A stretch of DNA of 64,000 bases from Allolobophora icterica (taxonomy: Eukaryota; Annelida; Clitellata; Crassiclitellata; Lumbricidae): the NCBI GenBank assembly GCA_963556255.1, contig OY744610.1:61823233-61887232 (forward strand), written 5' to 3'. Shown here piece after piece: positions 49,005 through 60,186 of this stretch. The translations under genes were made by a program, and so were the position numbers. The notes under the pieces are model-generated. The model saw only the letters and a list, made by a program, of their open reading frames with translations. It was not told where the DNA came from and made no database searches. Each line of letters starts with the position of its first letter. Position 1 is the first letter of the stretch.

Positions 49005-50150
49005 AATGGTCACTTGACTACCTGCAGTCTATTGTACCAGTTAATCAGAACATATCTTGGAGATAAAGGTTCTACTTGCACCCAGGTCCATCAATCCTTT
49101 TCAGGATCTTCGATGTATGCATCGCTTCAGTAAATATATTATTGATCACCGTTCAACACCTGCGCAATACTTACATAATACACAGCGGGTAACATCTTCA
49201 AGAAGACTCTTCGAATGCTCGTAAGTTAAGTGCGTTCGTCCTTATTCTTGATTTGCAACGGTTGAGCACTAAATATTCATTAATGTACCTGGATCATTAA
49301 GAGTACGTCCCAGTTGAATTGACAAAGGATTATTAAAAGTATCTACCAATATCGTTTATAATGTAGGAGCTAATTGAGCTCTGTATACGTTCTCTCGATC
49401 AATACGGTGAATAATTTATGCACCATTGGCTATCAGGGCAATCTACCAGGAAATCTATGAGACCCATATTTCTAAGCAGAATAAATCCTCCCAAATACTG
49501 ATATTACTATAACGAGTGAGCCGCTGAGTGGTATATGCAAGACATATTGACTGAACGCAATTTATATACAATACAATGGTATTAAAGAGGACATTAAAAT
49601 GCCAACAGTCCTGATCGTTTCGACAGCAATAGATTGTGTTTGATAATTTAGTGCCTCTTGACAAATGATATGCAGGTTTTACGATGCCTCCACAGGGGGT
49701 TATGTACTGAATAGGTCGAAGTTAGCATATACATGTATACTTACTGTAGTGCCTGAGATGTGGCTGACTTGGCCTATCGTACAACGTTCTACGTCAAGGA
49801 CAAAATGTGTTCTCCACCTCCGGAGTGATACTGTGATTTGTTAAACTCAGATGTAGCATACGAAGCAGTTCCTATTGCAATTAACCGATGGATAACAACA
49901 TCTAATAGCAAATTAATCATGCCATCCCACTTTTAATAATTTTTACCCGAGGATAGTATTTTTTCTGGGATGGTTAGTTTTCATTAATGTCGCGCTCGGT
50001 GATAATAATAGTGGTAGTATTAGTATTAATAAATATATTGTTAAAATTTACAATAGGGGCCTAATTATTATAATGATGACGATATTTTTTGTTACAATTA
50101 TGATAGTGCTAATAATAGTAATGTTGCTATAATCATTGTCATTATTAAAA
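49005..50150. other. Non-coding, AT-rich stretch
   Basis: No gene or recognised mobile element. Confidence 0.4.
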
Positions 50151-50310
50151 ATTTAGTAATCGCCATAATTATCAGTCGATGCAGCTGAGCAGTAAGTTGC
50201 AAGTGAAGGACTTGTTCAAGGTCCCTACACAGTAACTAACTCAGAGTATTCTCCTATCCGTACTCTTCACATGACAAGGCGAGCGCTCTAACCAAGCCGT
50301 TATCGTGCCC
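50150..50310 (-). mobile_element. SINE family B fragment
   Basis: In reverse: GGTTAGAGCGCTCGCCTTGT and TGTAGGGACCTTGAACAAGT. Confidence 0.5.
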
Positions 50311-50973
50311 GCAATTTATAATTCGCCCCTCTAAAAGACTAGTCAAAGTATCATTAAATCATAATGTTTAATATAGGGCCTTCCATACGATTAGGCGTAG
50401 ATTCTGATAAGAAGCTGGTGAGTGTTTACTCTAATAATATTATATAGACAGTATCATATCATATCATATACCCACGAAATAGCTTGGTCGGCAAATCCAT
50501 CGGCGAAGAACAGAGCTTCCGGACGCCCCTAGGGATGATTTGGAAATCCTGGCGCCTCTGATTTCGCTGGTGACCCATAAGTCACCATAAACAGTTGTAT
50601 GCTCCCCTGGGTGTTTACTCCAATACCCATCGTCAGATGCCTCCGTTTTGGTGTCCCCTTTCAGTTCATTGCACCCCCTCTCAATCCTGTTCCTCGTTCT
50701 TTCTACAAATTCATTATTCATGCTAAAAAAAGCGCTCAAAACTCACGTGACCGATGGCGCATCTTCTGCCGTGGCACGCTGTCAGCTTCCAACGCTCCGA
50801 GCAAGGACCATTAATCACAGGACTTAAATGTCATGTGACTAGCTTGAGCTATAACCCCTATTGACCCCCTATGCATCGCAGCGCCTCTGGTGTAAAGATA
50901 GTATCACGTCTTGTTTGCGTAACAAATGAATCGCTTTATTGTATCTAAGAAGGAAAGCTGGCGAATAATTATA
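50311..50973. other. Non-coding stretch
   Basis: No gene or recognised mobile element was found. Confidence 0.4.
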
Positions 50974-51263
50974 ATGTGCGTGTGTATCGTTTGGCATTTA
51001 TCAGCGAATCCTGAGGGAGGAGAGGAAGCAATGATGCTAAATGACAGAAGGGAGCGACGAAGGACGTGTTGGGAGAGCTTACAGGCGGTGGATTCGGGCG
51101 GAAAGGAAAGAGGAGCGACAGACTGAGAAATGGAATAAGGGAAGGGACGAAAGAAGGAGCGGGAGGAGGTATAGGAAGGGATGAATGAAGGGAAGAAAGG
51201 GAGGGAATAAGATAGATACAGGAAGGAAAGCAGGAAGGGAGGATGTAAGGGAAAACAGGGATG
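50974..51263. repeat. 290-bp inverted duplication, left arm
   Basis: The reverse complement of this segment recurs at 53,471-53,760 with no difference noticed by eye. It holds unique-looking sequence (TATCGTTTGGCATTTATCAG) plus a GGAA-rich tract. Confidence 0.9.
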
Positions 51264-51316
51264 AACAATTTCTATGTAAACTACAGCGTTGTATTCGAAA
51301 TAAACGAATATACATA

Positions 51317-51947
51317 CACTGTGAACGGAAAAAAACCAGACCTCTACAATAAATAGGGAAATAAACACCAAATATTGAAAATGTTATTTAGTCTAAAACT
51401 ATTTTATTCCAAACTATAATCTCAGATAATAATGCGCTAAAGTAGTTAAAAATTGACGTGACCGTGACGTCATTTGTAATAAAATATCCGTTACAAAATG
51501 GCGTTCAGTGAAGAGGATAGAATCGTAGGCCCTAATAGGCCTACAATATTTACAAACGAAACTCCAGATTTCATACCCCCTACACTTTGGCCTCCAAATA
51601 GCCCGGACCTTAATCCCGTGGACTACAAAATCTGGGGTGTGATGCAAGAAAAGGTTTACAAGACAAAGGTGCGCGATGTCGGAGAACTGCGCGAACGTAT
51701 ACCTCAGGCATGGGATGAATTTGATCAAGCTGAAATCGATTCAGCAATTAGTCAGTGGCGAGCGCGTCTTTGTGCGTGTGTTGAGGCCAAAGGAGGACAT
51801 TTTGAACACACATTATAACTAAAAAATAACAGTTATATGATTCATATCCTTTAAACTGAAGTTCCACCACGTTTTATTAAAATATGCAAATTATTACAAA
51901 AATTATCGTAGTAATAAGAGAGGTCTGGTTTTTTTTCGTTCACAGTG
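51317..51947 (+). mobile_element. Internally deleted mariner-type element
   Basis: Ends CACTGTGAACGGAAAAAAAC and the matching reverse repeat ending GTTCACAGTG are about 29 bp long. A TA dinucleotide lies on each side, the mark of Tc1/mariner insertion. Length is 631 bp, about half of a full element. Confidence 0.88.
51498..51818 (+). pseudogene. Fused mariner transposase remnant, 106 aa
   Basis: The open frame starts MAFSEEDRIV, as mariner transposases of this type do, and then jumps to the C-terminal catalytic region. There the motif LWPPNSPDLNPVDYKIWG carries the last acidic residue of the DDE/D triad. The DNA-binding domain and the first two catalytic acids are deleted, yet the frame is preserved to the TAA. 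It cannot be an active transposase. Confidence 0.85.
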
Positions 51948-52051
51948 TACATACATACATACATACATACATACATACATACATACATACATACATACAT
52001 ACATACATACATACATACATACATACATACATACATACATACATACATACA

Positions 52052-52082
<31 letters not shown>
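51948..52082. repeat. ACAT microsatellite
   Basis: About 33 uninterrupted ACAT units start at the TA flank of the mariner element. Confidence 0.97.
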
Positions 52083-52083
<1 letters not shown>

Positions 52084-52149
52084 CGACTCTCTATCACAGT
52101 AGACCAAGAACGCCTGTGTAAGATGCGCTATTATGTGGTTCTTGAGTAG

Positions 52150-52540
52150 ACTGAGCGTCGTAATCGTAATCTCCAAACTTCTAAAGAGACAATCGTAGGC
52201 CAAGCGCTATAAAAACATTATTTATTAACTTTAGCCAATGATACTGTTCTTACATGTGTACTTCATACTGACATTCCATTATTGATTAATCTCTTGCAGT
52301 TCTTCATTACTAAACTGTTTTTCTGATCTATAATCAATTGCTATAATAGTTAATCAATTGTCTATAACTTGGTGCTGTGTGATCCCGTCGCGTTGTGTCG
52401 ACGGGAACTTGCAATAAATGAACATTTGATTTGATTTTGATTTTACCAGCCTATTCACGAGCGCTACGTCAAATCAGAGGGGTTTTCCCACAGAGTAGTC
52501 CACAGAGGTCCGAGTCCGGTTTCCAGGTTTCCTTTCTGAT
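52150..52540 (-). mobile_element. SINE-like family D split by an insertion
   Basis: The family D halves (GTAATCTCCAAACTTCTAAA to CCAAGCGC, and CCAGCCTATTCACGAGCGC onward) are separated by about 240 bp that end in a TTTGATTTGATTTTGATTTT tail, probably a later retroelement. Confidence 0.5.
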
Positions 52541-53186
52541 CAAAACATTATTATTGTGCTAGCTCCGTCAGTCAGTGTGTATACGCAGAAACAAGTGACG
52601 TCATGATTACCAAATTTTTCGGTTTGTTTGTACAGTAACACAAGTTAGTAAGTAAGATTTAATACGAAGAATATTGAAAGGCGTGCTTAAAACTCATGAA
52701 AGCAAGAAAGAAGCGGTGAAAACATTATTTTGTCGATAACACGGAAGGGTTACAATTACGGGATCCATGTAACGTGCGTAAAATTGAGTTAGGTTGGACT
52801 TTAAAGAACTATATTGCGTGACCTTGGCTTCTGTGGCTCTGCAATGAGTAACGGAGGTGGAAAAAAACAAGTTTTTTCCAGGTGAAAAGTTGTGTTTTTG
52901 ATGTTTCTGCTTTCTGTTTTAAGATTTTCAGATTTCGGATCGCAAAACTGAAAAAAATGGCATGAATAAAAGCTCCAACTCAGTTTAATTTAGTTGCGAT
53001 TTCCGAAATTAATAATCAATGAATCTTTACTAGGCCTTTTAAAATAACATCTACAAGAGTAAGAAATTTATTAAAAAAACAAAAAGCATATTTTGCAGCT
53101 TTCTGGTTTGTTTTTTAAAACCCATAAGTTCTCATAACCAACTTTTTCACCTCTAGTAACGAACCGCATATATAAAATTACAGCAA
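52541..53186. other. Non-coding stretch
   Basis: No gene or recognised mobile element was found. Confidence 0.4.
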
Positions 53187-53640
53187 TTGAACAGTTTCTA
53201 TTCTCTCTCTCTCCATCTATCCTTCTCTCCACTTCCATCGTTTCTTCCTTCTTCCATCCCTTCTTCCCTCTCTCCTTCCATCCGTTGCTTCCCTTCCTCC
53301 TTCCCTCTGTCCTTCCCTCCCTCTTTACCTGGATCTTTCCATTCCTCCTTCCTTCCTTCCGTCCGTCCCTCTTTTCCTCCATTTCTTTCCTTCCCGTCAT
53401 CCCTTCCCCTTTACCTACCTCTATTCCTCCTCTCCATTCTTCCCTTCCTCTTTCCATTCCTCCTTCCATGCATCCCTGTTTTCCCTTACATCCTCCCTTC
53501 CTGCTTTCCTTCCTGTATCTATCTTATTCCCTCCCTTTCTTCCCTTCATTCATCCCTTCCTATACCTCCTCCCGCTCCTTCTTTCGTCCCTTCCCTTATT
53601 CCATTTCTCAGTCTGTCGCTCCTCTTTCCTTTCCGCCCGA
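53187..53640. repeat. TTCC-rich polypyrimidine tract
   Basis: Degenerate TTCC/TCCC repeats of about 450 bp; the right half belongs to the inverted duplication. The long Ser/Pro-rich ORFs here result from this composition. Confidence 0.85.
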
Positions 53641-53760
53641 ATCCACCGCCTGTAAGCTCTCCCAACACGTCCTTCGTCGCTCCCTTCTGTCATTTAGCAT
53701 CATTGCTTCCTCTCCTCCCTCAGGATTCGCTGATAAATGCCAAACGATACACACGCACAT
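53471..53760. repeat. 290-bp inverted duplication, right arm
   Basis: Reverse complement of 50,974-51,263. The two arms enclose about 2.2 kb that includes the mariner element and the ACAT repeat. Confidence 0.9.
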
Positions 53761-53764
53761 ATGT

Positions 53765-53779
53765 GTATATATATATGTA

Positions 53780-53821
<42 letters not shown>

Positions 53822-54150
53822 ATATACATATATGTAGCCTATAATTGTACGGTACATGCAAAGTGTTTCTTTGCCCATGAAATCCCAACTGATACATAAT
53901 AGGTCCTATATATGTTATATATGTATTATATATATTATATATATGTAGGACCTATTATGTATTATATATAATATATATAGTTATTACATGAGCTGTGTAT
54001 ATATATAATGCATGCATGAATATACACACATACATACATACATGTACATTCATATATAATGGCATGCATCCATCTACCAAGATACATGCATACTTGCACA
54101 CATATAGAGATCACAATATAATATATATATATATATATATATTATATATA
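53765..54150. repeat. AT-rich microsatellites with a palindrome
   Basis: TA repeats flank a palindrome at 53,893-53,961, whose arms are ACATAATAGGTCCTATATA and its near-exact reverse complement. CATA repeats follow. Confidence 0.8.
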
Positions 54151-54808
54151 CCCTGCAGAAAGAGGTTGTGTTGATCACGTACACATAAGTGCGCTACATA
54201 AATCGTTCATTATTACTCTAAAGACCATAATTCAATCGCTTCCCACCGGAATAAAGATAAACGCGGCTTCATCTTCCGGAAAATCTCCTGCATAATTTTA
54301 TTTAGGATATTATGATAGATAGCCTAATCTCTAAATTTGTGGCGAGTTGAAGAGATCACGTAATTGCGATGGCAAACCGCTGGCGTCATAAAATAACGAA
54401 ATTTGCTTCGACCCAATATGAAATTATGAGGCGCATTTTGCGCATCACAGCGCCGTCTAGCGGTGAAAAAAGCCGACCCGCGTTTTATCGAGGTGGAAGA
54501 CTTGAACGTGCCGAGCTGATCCGGGCGCGTCGTCTATTATTGATGCAATCTAAATGAAAGTTAATGTAGCGCCCGTCGAAACCTCCTTCAAAAGGTTAAG
54601 TGACTCTCAGGGTGTGCGCCATCCTCTCTTGTCTGGTCTGCGACCAAGGAAGCGTTACACTCTTGCTTGCAAAAGAACCTATATAATCAAAGGACTGAAT
54701 CATGCAGTTCCGGATTTAGGCATGCATATGCCAAAAAAGCTACAGCTTAGGGCATCAAAATCCGCAGGTGCCCAGAAAAATTCAGAATTTTTGTATGGTG
54801 GCTTTTCC

Positions 54809-54830
<22 letters not shown>
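54151..54830. other. Non-coding stretch before the retrotransposon
   Basis: A 62-codon ORF at 54,369-54,557 (basic, Arg-rich) has no recognised relative and is probably chance. It ends in a TA microsatellite that the retrotransposon entered. Confidence 0.35.
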
Positions 54831-54840
<10 letters not shown>

Positions 54841-54843
<3 letters not shown>

Positions 54844-55326
54844 AACAACCTTACTAATTCTAGGGTTAAATTAAAGATGAAACTCGCTTGGAAGAGGTTT
54901 TGAAAAGGTTGTACAATTTGCAAACAAAAATTAAACAGACAGACCATTCGAATTTCCTCTTATTGGAACGATACAGAAAACTCACATGACCAGACTGCGG
55001 TGAAGTTCGTTCACAAAGTTCGACAGAGAACACATTCGAAGATGAAACAACTCAAGCAACTAAAGTCTAACAGAAAGCCCTAAACGTGATTGCTCCTTAA
55101 ACAATGGCGGAGAACCAGAAAATCTAAATAAGACTAACAAAGGAGAATTGGCTGCCCTAACTCGAGATCACAAACGTCGTGTCTCCTAACAGAAAATCTA
55201 AAGCCAATCTCAATCCTCTTTAAGACGCAGAGGCTTAAAATAGAAAATAGTGTCACTAGAGGTCGGTAGAAACCAACAGACACTCCTTCCTAGACCAAAG
55301 TCCAAAACAAGGATGATCACACAACA
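54841..55326 (-). repeat. 3' LTR of the Gmr1-like element
   Basis: On the plus strand it runs TGTAACAACC to TCACACAACA, so both LTRs have TG...CA ends. A short purine run (AGGGG on the element strand) before this LTR is a weak candidate polypurine tract. Confidence 0.93.
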
Positions 55327-55467
55327 TACCCCTAGACAACGAACACAAAAGGAACTTATATAAAAGTAAGCAGCAAAACACATAACAGCTATATACAACA
55401 ACATCAAAATATGTACATAGTTCGCAACTGTCAATTATATACAAAATATTATTTACAACATAAAACT

Positions 55468-58400
55468 TTATTCAATAGAAGGACGACTCAATAAATCTGG
55501 CAACACATTGAGACGACCAGGCCTATGGCGAATCTCCAAAGCGAATTGTTGAAGTTCGAGACTCCAGCGCAGTAATTTCTGATTAGAGTTAGCCATCGAC
55601 GAGAGAAATTGAAGAGGACTATGGTCAGTGAACACAGTGACCAAAGACGAGCCAAAGTAAACACTGAAAGCACGGACGGCGAGGACCAACGCGAGTGCTT
55701 CCTTCTCCACGGTCGCGTAAGCCAACTCGTGTTTCTTGAGCTTCCGACTCATGAAGCAAACCGGATGTTCGAGACCATCATGAATCTGTAAAAGCGAAGC
55801 TCCAACACAAAAATTCGACGCATCTACAGCAACAATGAAAGGTTTATGAAAATCAGGCGGCCTTAGAATCGGTCTTGAAGCCAATCGAGACTTTAAATCG
55901 AGAAAAGCTCGATGCGCATCCTCACTCCAAAAAAACTTCTTTCCTTTCTTCAATAACTCCGTAAGCGGTAACGTTAAATCAGAGTAATGCGGCAAATATC
56001 TTCTGTAGTAACCCGCTATACCTAACAGTGACTGAACCTGTTTCCTATTAGAAGGCGTTGCAAAATTTAACAATACCTCGACCTTCTGTATCCTAGGCTG
56101 AATGGAATTTAGACTAATATGGTGACCTAAAAAATCAATCTCTGCGTCCGCAAACACACACTTGCTCAAATTCAAAGTCAAGGCTGCATTAGAAATTCTA
56201 CTGAGAACCTGTTTCAAATGATCCAAATGCCTTTCCCAGACCTTACTAAACACAATCACATCGTCTAGATAAGCATCACAAAACTCATCCAAATCCGCAA
56301 ACAACTTTCGAACCAAGCGAGAAAATGTAGCCGGGGCATTTCGCAATCCAAAACTCATATAGCGCCATTGGAAATGACCATTTGGTGTAACAAAACCAGT
56401 TAAAGGAATGGAGTTCTGTTCAATGGGAATCTGCCAAAAACCCTTCGTTAAATCAAGCTTAGTCATGAATTTAGCACCACCCAGCTTATCAATCAACGTT
56501 TCAACTCTTGGCATGGGAAATGGATCTGGAACTGTAACCGCATTCAATTTACGATAGTCAGTACACAAGCGCTCCGAACCATCAGGCTTAGGTACTAAAA
56601 TAATAGGAGCAGCCCATGGACTCTCAGACTCCTCTATTATTCCCTCGCTTAACAGAAAAGAAACCTCCTGATTTATAACTTTCAACTTTTCCGGATGAAC
56701 ACGATATGGCGTTCGACGAACAGGCGTTGCACCTGGCAACAACTCGATCCGATGTGACACCAAAGTAGTTTTCCCCGCCTTCGAACTAAACACATGTTTG
56801 AAAGCAAGCAACACAGACAACAATTCATTAGACTGATCAGAACTCAAGTTATTGATCTGAACCTTATCAACAAGCTTCGAATGCAACAATTCATCAGCAG
56901 AAGGAACCACGTTAACTTGCAACACATGTTCATCAACAACATTAGCAACATCTGTTACAACAGCTCTTTCAATGAACTTCTTCATTAAATTGACATGCAC
57001 AACTCTTTTAGATTTGCGTCTATCAGGTGTTCCAACAAGATAATAAACTTCACCCAAACGCTGCAAGACCTCATACGGACCACAGAAACGAGCTTGCAAA
57101 GGCTTGCCAATCAAAGGTAACAATAGCAAAACTTTATCACCAGTTTGAAAGACAACCTTCTTAGCACTCTTATCGTACCATTCTTTTGATTTAGACTTCA
57201 GAACAGTATCATTCTCATTCACAACTTTCATAGAGAACCGAATCTTCTCTCGCAAATTCAAAATGAAATCAATCAAATTGGATTGTCTTTTTTCATCCAA
57301 CACATCAGCCACCAACCAATTCTGTTTTATCAATTGCAAAGGACCCTTAACCGAGCGACCGAATGTCAAATCAAAAGCGGAAAAGCCCAACCCCTGCACC
57401 GGAACTTCCCTGTACGAAAACAACAACCACGGCAAGACCTCATCCCAGCTATCAGGATATTCTTGAGCAACAGCTTTTAACATGTCTTTTAAAGTCCTAT
57501 GCCAGCGTTCCAAACAACCGTTTGTCTGAGGGTGATATGGGCTAGTCCTTATCTGTATCACCTTACATTCATTTAAAAAGATTTGCATAAGATCAGAAAG
57601 GAATTCGGATCCACAATCAGAAAGAATTTCATCGGGTAAACCAAACATAGTAAACACTGAAATCAAAGCCTTCGCTACTTCAACCGCTGTATGTTGCCTC
57701 AACGGAAAAGCCAAAGGATACCTTGTAGCCAAGTCCATTACCGTTAAAATAAACCTATTCCTAGACTTCTCACACGTAGATAATGGTCCGACAATGTCTA
57801 TTGCCAACCTAGAGAATGGATTCTGAACGACAGGCAAATTAATCAAAGGAGCACGAACCTGAACAAATCCCTTGCCAACACGCTGACAAACTAAACAAGA
57901 ACGAACGTAAGCCTTAACCGAAGCAGAAATACCTGGCCAGTAGAAATGTCGTCTTAATCTATCTAACGTCTTCTGAATTCCCATATGCCCTGCAGCTGGA
58001 ATGTCATGTGCAACCGTCAATAACTTATTCCTTAATGATGTAGGCACAACCACTTGTGTAACTGCCAATCCCTCAGGAACATACTTCTCCGTCCAATGAC
58101 GCACCAAAACTCCATTCTTCACAGCGTACGAACTTTGACCCAAATTATCCTCAACCCTATCAACCAACTCAAACAAGGGCGCTAAAGAAATATCCTCTCG
58201 TTGCAAACGAATAAATTCGATTCGTGAAACAATGTTACCAATTTTATCTGAAGCCGCAACTGAGTCTTGAAACAAGTCACTCAAATCAACGACCGATTCT
58301 AAGTCAGATTCAAGACAGCTAACCAAGTCATTATTCTCAAGCGCGTCTACTGGTACACCTGTTAAATCATCCGTGTCCGTTCTTGGGTTCACACCTGTCA

Positions 58401-60186
58401 TGTCATTAAGCGCATCGTCTGCAGCCGCCTGAGCACGCGTAACTACTCCCACCTGTTTCACTAAACCCGCAGCGATATCGTTGCCGATAATGATATGAAC
58501 GCCTGTAGGCAAACTGTCTATCAATCCAAATAGAAATGTCCCCGTGAAAAATTCACCCTTCAAAGTCATCTCCACTAAAGATACCCGCAACACTTCATTC
58601 CCAATGCCCTTTATCAAACGAAATTCCTCAGTGTCGGTATAAAATTTTGATGGAACTAAACTTTTGCTAACCAGACTCTGTAGCGCGCCCGAATCACGAA
58701 GCATGACCACTGAATATAGTGAGCTGTCCTGACCTTGAACCCATCCTTCAAAACAATACGGCCTAAAATCTTTATGTACACCGTCAAATACCTGATTCGC
58801 CGACGTTTCTGCACTTACAGCAGGCACCTTCTGAACCAAACCCACGTGTTTTGCATATGGATTTGACCCCTCTTGTGCACCCGAACCTTGCATATTCTGT
58901 CTCTGAAAACAGTTGCCATAACTGTGACCACTACGTGAACAAAACCCGCATACCACAGTCCTATAACCACGAGGGAACCCATCACGCGTACCTGTAAATT
59001 TAGCAGCCTGCCCCACAAACGTAGGACCATCCTTCCCTTCAGATTTCTCTTCAAGCCCCGAGCCAAAATTAGTATCCAATTTAAACGGTTTGTACAGCGT
59101 TGCGTATTCGTCCGCCAACGTAGCTGCCACGCGCAGAGACCTCGGCTTACGTTCAACAATCCATTTATGTAGCTCCAATGGGAGACAATTCACAAACTGT
59201 TCTAGTTTAAAGACCTCTAGAAGTCTATTAACATCAGTCAACGCCTCCTCACCTTCTAACCAACTATGAAAAGGCAAACCAAGACGAAAGGCGAAATTCG
59301 AATAAGTCTCTCCCGACATTTTAGTTAAAGACCTAAAACGTTTTCGATAATATTCGGGGACTCTAGCATATGCAGTCAATACAGCCTGTTTGAGCTTGTC
59401 ATAGTCTTTACAGTCTTCAAGCGTCAGTTCTGAAAACACCTTCGCTGCCTTGCCAACCAATTGTGAATGCAACAATGCTGTCCACTTATCCCTTGGGAAC
59501 TTGTGAATTTCCATTGCCTTCTCAAAAGTCATGAAATAATTTTCAACCGCCATTTCATCGAATTTCGGTACCAGCCTAACCGCTGACGCTATTCTAAAAT
59601 TGTCACACCCTGTACCATCCTCGTAACCCTCACTTTCCTTACTCTCTCGACATTCCATTTTATATTTTCGAACTCTCTCTTTTTCATCCATTTCCAATCT
59701 CAGTTTTCTTTCCTCAAACTCAACTTGAATCTTACGCTCCTCCAAAGCAAGTTTTACCTTAGACGCCTCCAATTCTACCTTACGTTCTTCCGCCTCTGAC
59801 TTATTTTTCCGTTCTTCTTTGCGTTCTTCGGCTTCTAATTCAGCTTTTCGTTCATCTGCCTGCAACTTAGTTTTCATTTCTTCTCTGCGTTCTTCGGCTT
59901 CTAATTCAGCTTTTCGTTCATCTGCCTGCAACCTCAATTTCGCCAGCTCAAACTCTCTTTCCTCTCTACGCAATTGCCTGTCCTCATCCTCCTTTGTCAC
60001 CTTCGACTCCGCACCCACTTGCGGCGACACTAACTTCAATAAAGCCTTTTGTAACTGTACTTTACTCAGTGACTTACTCTCCTGACCCAAACTATCCAAA
60101 CGCTGTCGCAATTCATCCACAGACCATTCCAGAATGTCATCTACTGAAAATAACGGACCTGTGACGGACATAGCCATTTGGTACAC
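55468..60186 (-). CDS. Gmr1-like Gag-Pol polyprotein, 1,572 aa
   Basis: One uninterrupted frame. Order and rough residues: SAP-like helix pair 18-53; charged coiled coil 65-185 with internal repeats (LQADERKAELEAEER twice); capsid-like region 200-350, related to the group from which vertebrate SCAN domains arose; zinc knuckle CGFCSRSGHSYGNC at 413; aspartic protease with DSG near 497; integrase H2C2 finger 731-767; integrase core with acids near 796, 857 and 892 (35 residues between the last two); GPY motif near 1034; reverse transcriptase 1150-1330 with YLDD near 1307; RNase H with acids near 1452, 1496 and 1520. Integrase precedes reverse transcriptase, the reverse of ordinary Ty3/gypsy. 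Reverse-transcriptase motifs are of gypsy type, which excludes copia. No chromodomain or envelope frame. No stop or frameshift, so it may be competent. Confidence 0.95.
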   Translation of the reverse strand: MYQMAMSVTGPLFSVDDILEWSVDELRQRLDSLGQESKSLSKVQLQKALLKLVSPQVGAESKVTKEDEDRQLRREEREFELAKLRLQADERKAELEAEERREEMKTKLQADERKAELEAEERKEERKNKSEAEERKVELEASKVKLALEERKIQVEFEERKLRLEMDEKERVRKYKMECRESKESEGYEDGTGCDNFRIASAVRLVPKFDEMAVENYFMTFEKAMEIHKFPRDKWTALLHSQLVGKAAKVFSELTLEDCKDYDKLKQAVLTAYARVPEYYRKRFRSLTKMSGETYSNFAFRLGLPFHSWLEGEEALTDVNRLLEVFKLEQFVNCLPLELHKWIVERKPRSLRVAATLADEYATLYKPFKLDTNFGSGLEEKSEGKDGPTFVGQAAKFTGTRDGFPRGYRTVVCGFCSRSGHSYGNCFQRQNMQGSGAQEGSNPYAKHVGLVQKVPAVSAETSANQVFDGVHKDFRPYCFEGWVQGQDSSLYSVVMLRDSGALQSLVSKSLVPSKFYTDTEEFRLIKGIGNEVLRVSLVEMTLKGEFFTGTFLFGLIDSLPTGVHIIIGNDIAAGLVKQVGVVTRAQAAADDALNDMTGVNPRTDTDDLTGVPVDALENNDLVSCLESDLESVVDLSDLFQDSVAASDKIGNIVSRIEFIRLQREDISLAPLFELVDRVEDNLGQSSYAVKNGVLVRHWTEKYVPEGLAVTQVVVPTSLRNKLLTVAHDIPAAGHMGIQKTLDRLRRHFYWPGISASVKAYVRSCLVCQRVGKGFVQVRAPLINLPVVQNPFSRLAIDIVGPLSTCEKSRNRFILTVMDLATRYPLAFPLRQHTAVEVAKALISVFTMFGLPDEILSDCGSEFLSDLMQIFLNECKVIQIRTSPYHPQTNGCLERWHRTLKDMLKAVAQEYPDSWDEVLPWLLFSYREVPVQGLGFSAFDLTFGRSVKGPLQLIKQNWLVADVLDEKRQSNLIDFILNLREKIRFSMKVVNENDTVLKSKSKEWYDKSAKKVVFQTGDKVLLLLPLIGKPLQARFCGPYEVLQRLGEVYYLVGTPDRRKSKRVVHVNLMKKFIERAVVTDVANVVDEHVLQVNVVPSADELLHSKLVDKVQINNLSSDQSNELLSVLLAFKHVFSSKAGKTTLVSHRIELLPGATPVRRTPYRVHPEKLKVINQEVSFLLSEGIIEESESPWAAPIILVPKPDGSERLCTDYRKLNAVTVPDPFPMPRVETLIDKLGGAKFMTKLDLTKGFWQIPIEQNSIPLTGFVTPNGHFQWRYMSFGLRNAPATFSRLVRKLFADLDEFCDAYLDDVIVFSKVWERHLDHLKQVLSRISNAALTLNLSKCVFADAEIDFLGHHISLNSIQPRIQKVEVLLNFATPSNRKQVQSLLGIAGYYRRYLPHYSDLTLPLTELLKKGKKFFWSEDAHRAFLDLKSRLASRPILRPPDFHKPFIVAVDASNFCVGASLLQIHDGLEHPVCFMSRKLKKHELAYATVEKEALALVLAVRAFSVYFGSSLVTVFTDHSPLQFLSSMANSNQKLLRWSLELQQFALEIRHRPGRLNVLPDLLSRPSIE

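Noticed and set aside
51851..52203. MYVC and HTYI repeat ORFs on both strands
   Set aside because: They arise from the ACAT microsatellite and have no independent coding support.
53187..53822. Long Ser/Pro/Phe-rich ORFs (up to 211 codons) in two frames
   Set aside because: They are translations of a TTCC polypyrimidine tract. Several frames are open because the composition lacks stops, and part is repeated in inverse orientation at 50,974.
54369..54557. 62-codon Arg-rich ORF
   Set aside because: No recognised motif, no splice partner and a repeat-rich neighbourhood. It was kept only as a remark.
58815..59159. 114-codon minus-strand ORF in the retrotransposon
   Set aside because: It is an out-of-frame shadow of the Gag-Pol reading frame.
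55468..60186. Ty1/copia classification based on integrase before reverse transcriptase
   Set aside because: YLDD with gypsy-type flanking motifs, the H2C2 finger, the GPY motif and RNase H sequence fit the Gmr1-like Ty3/gypsy group.
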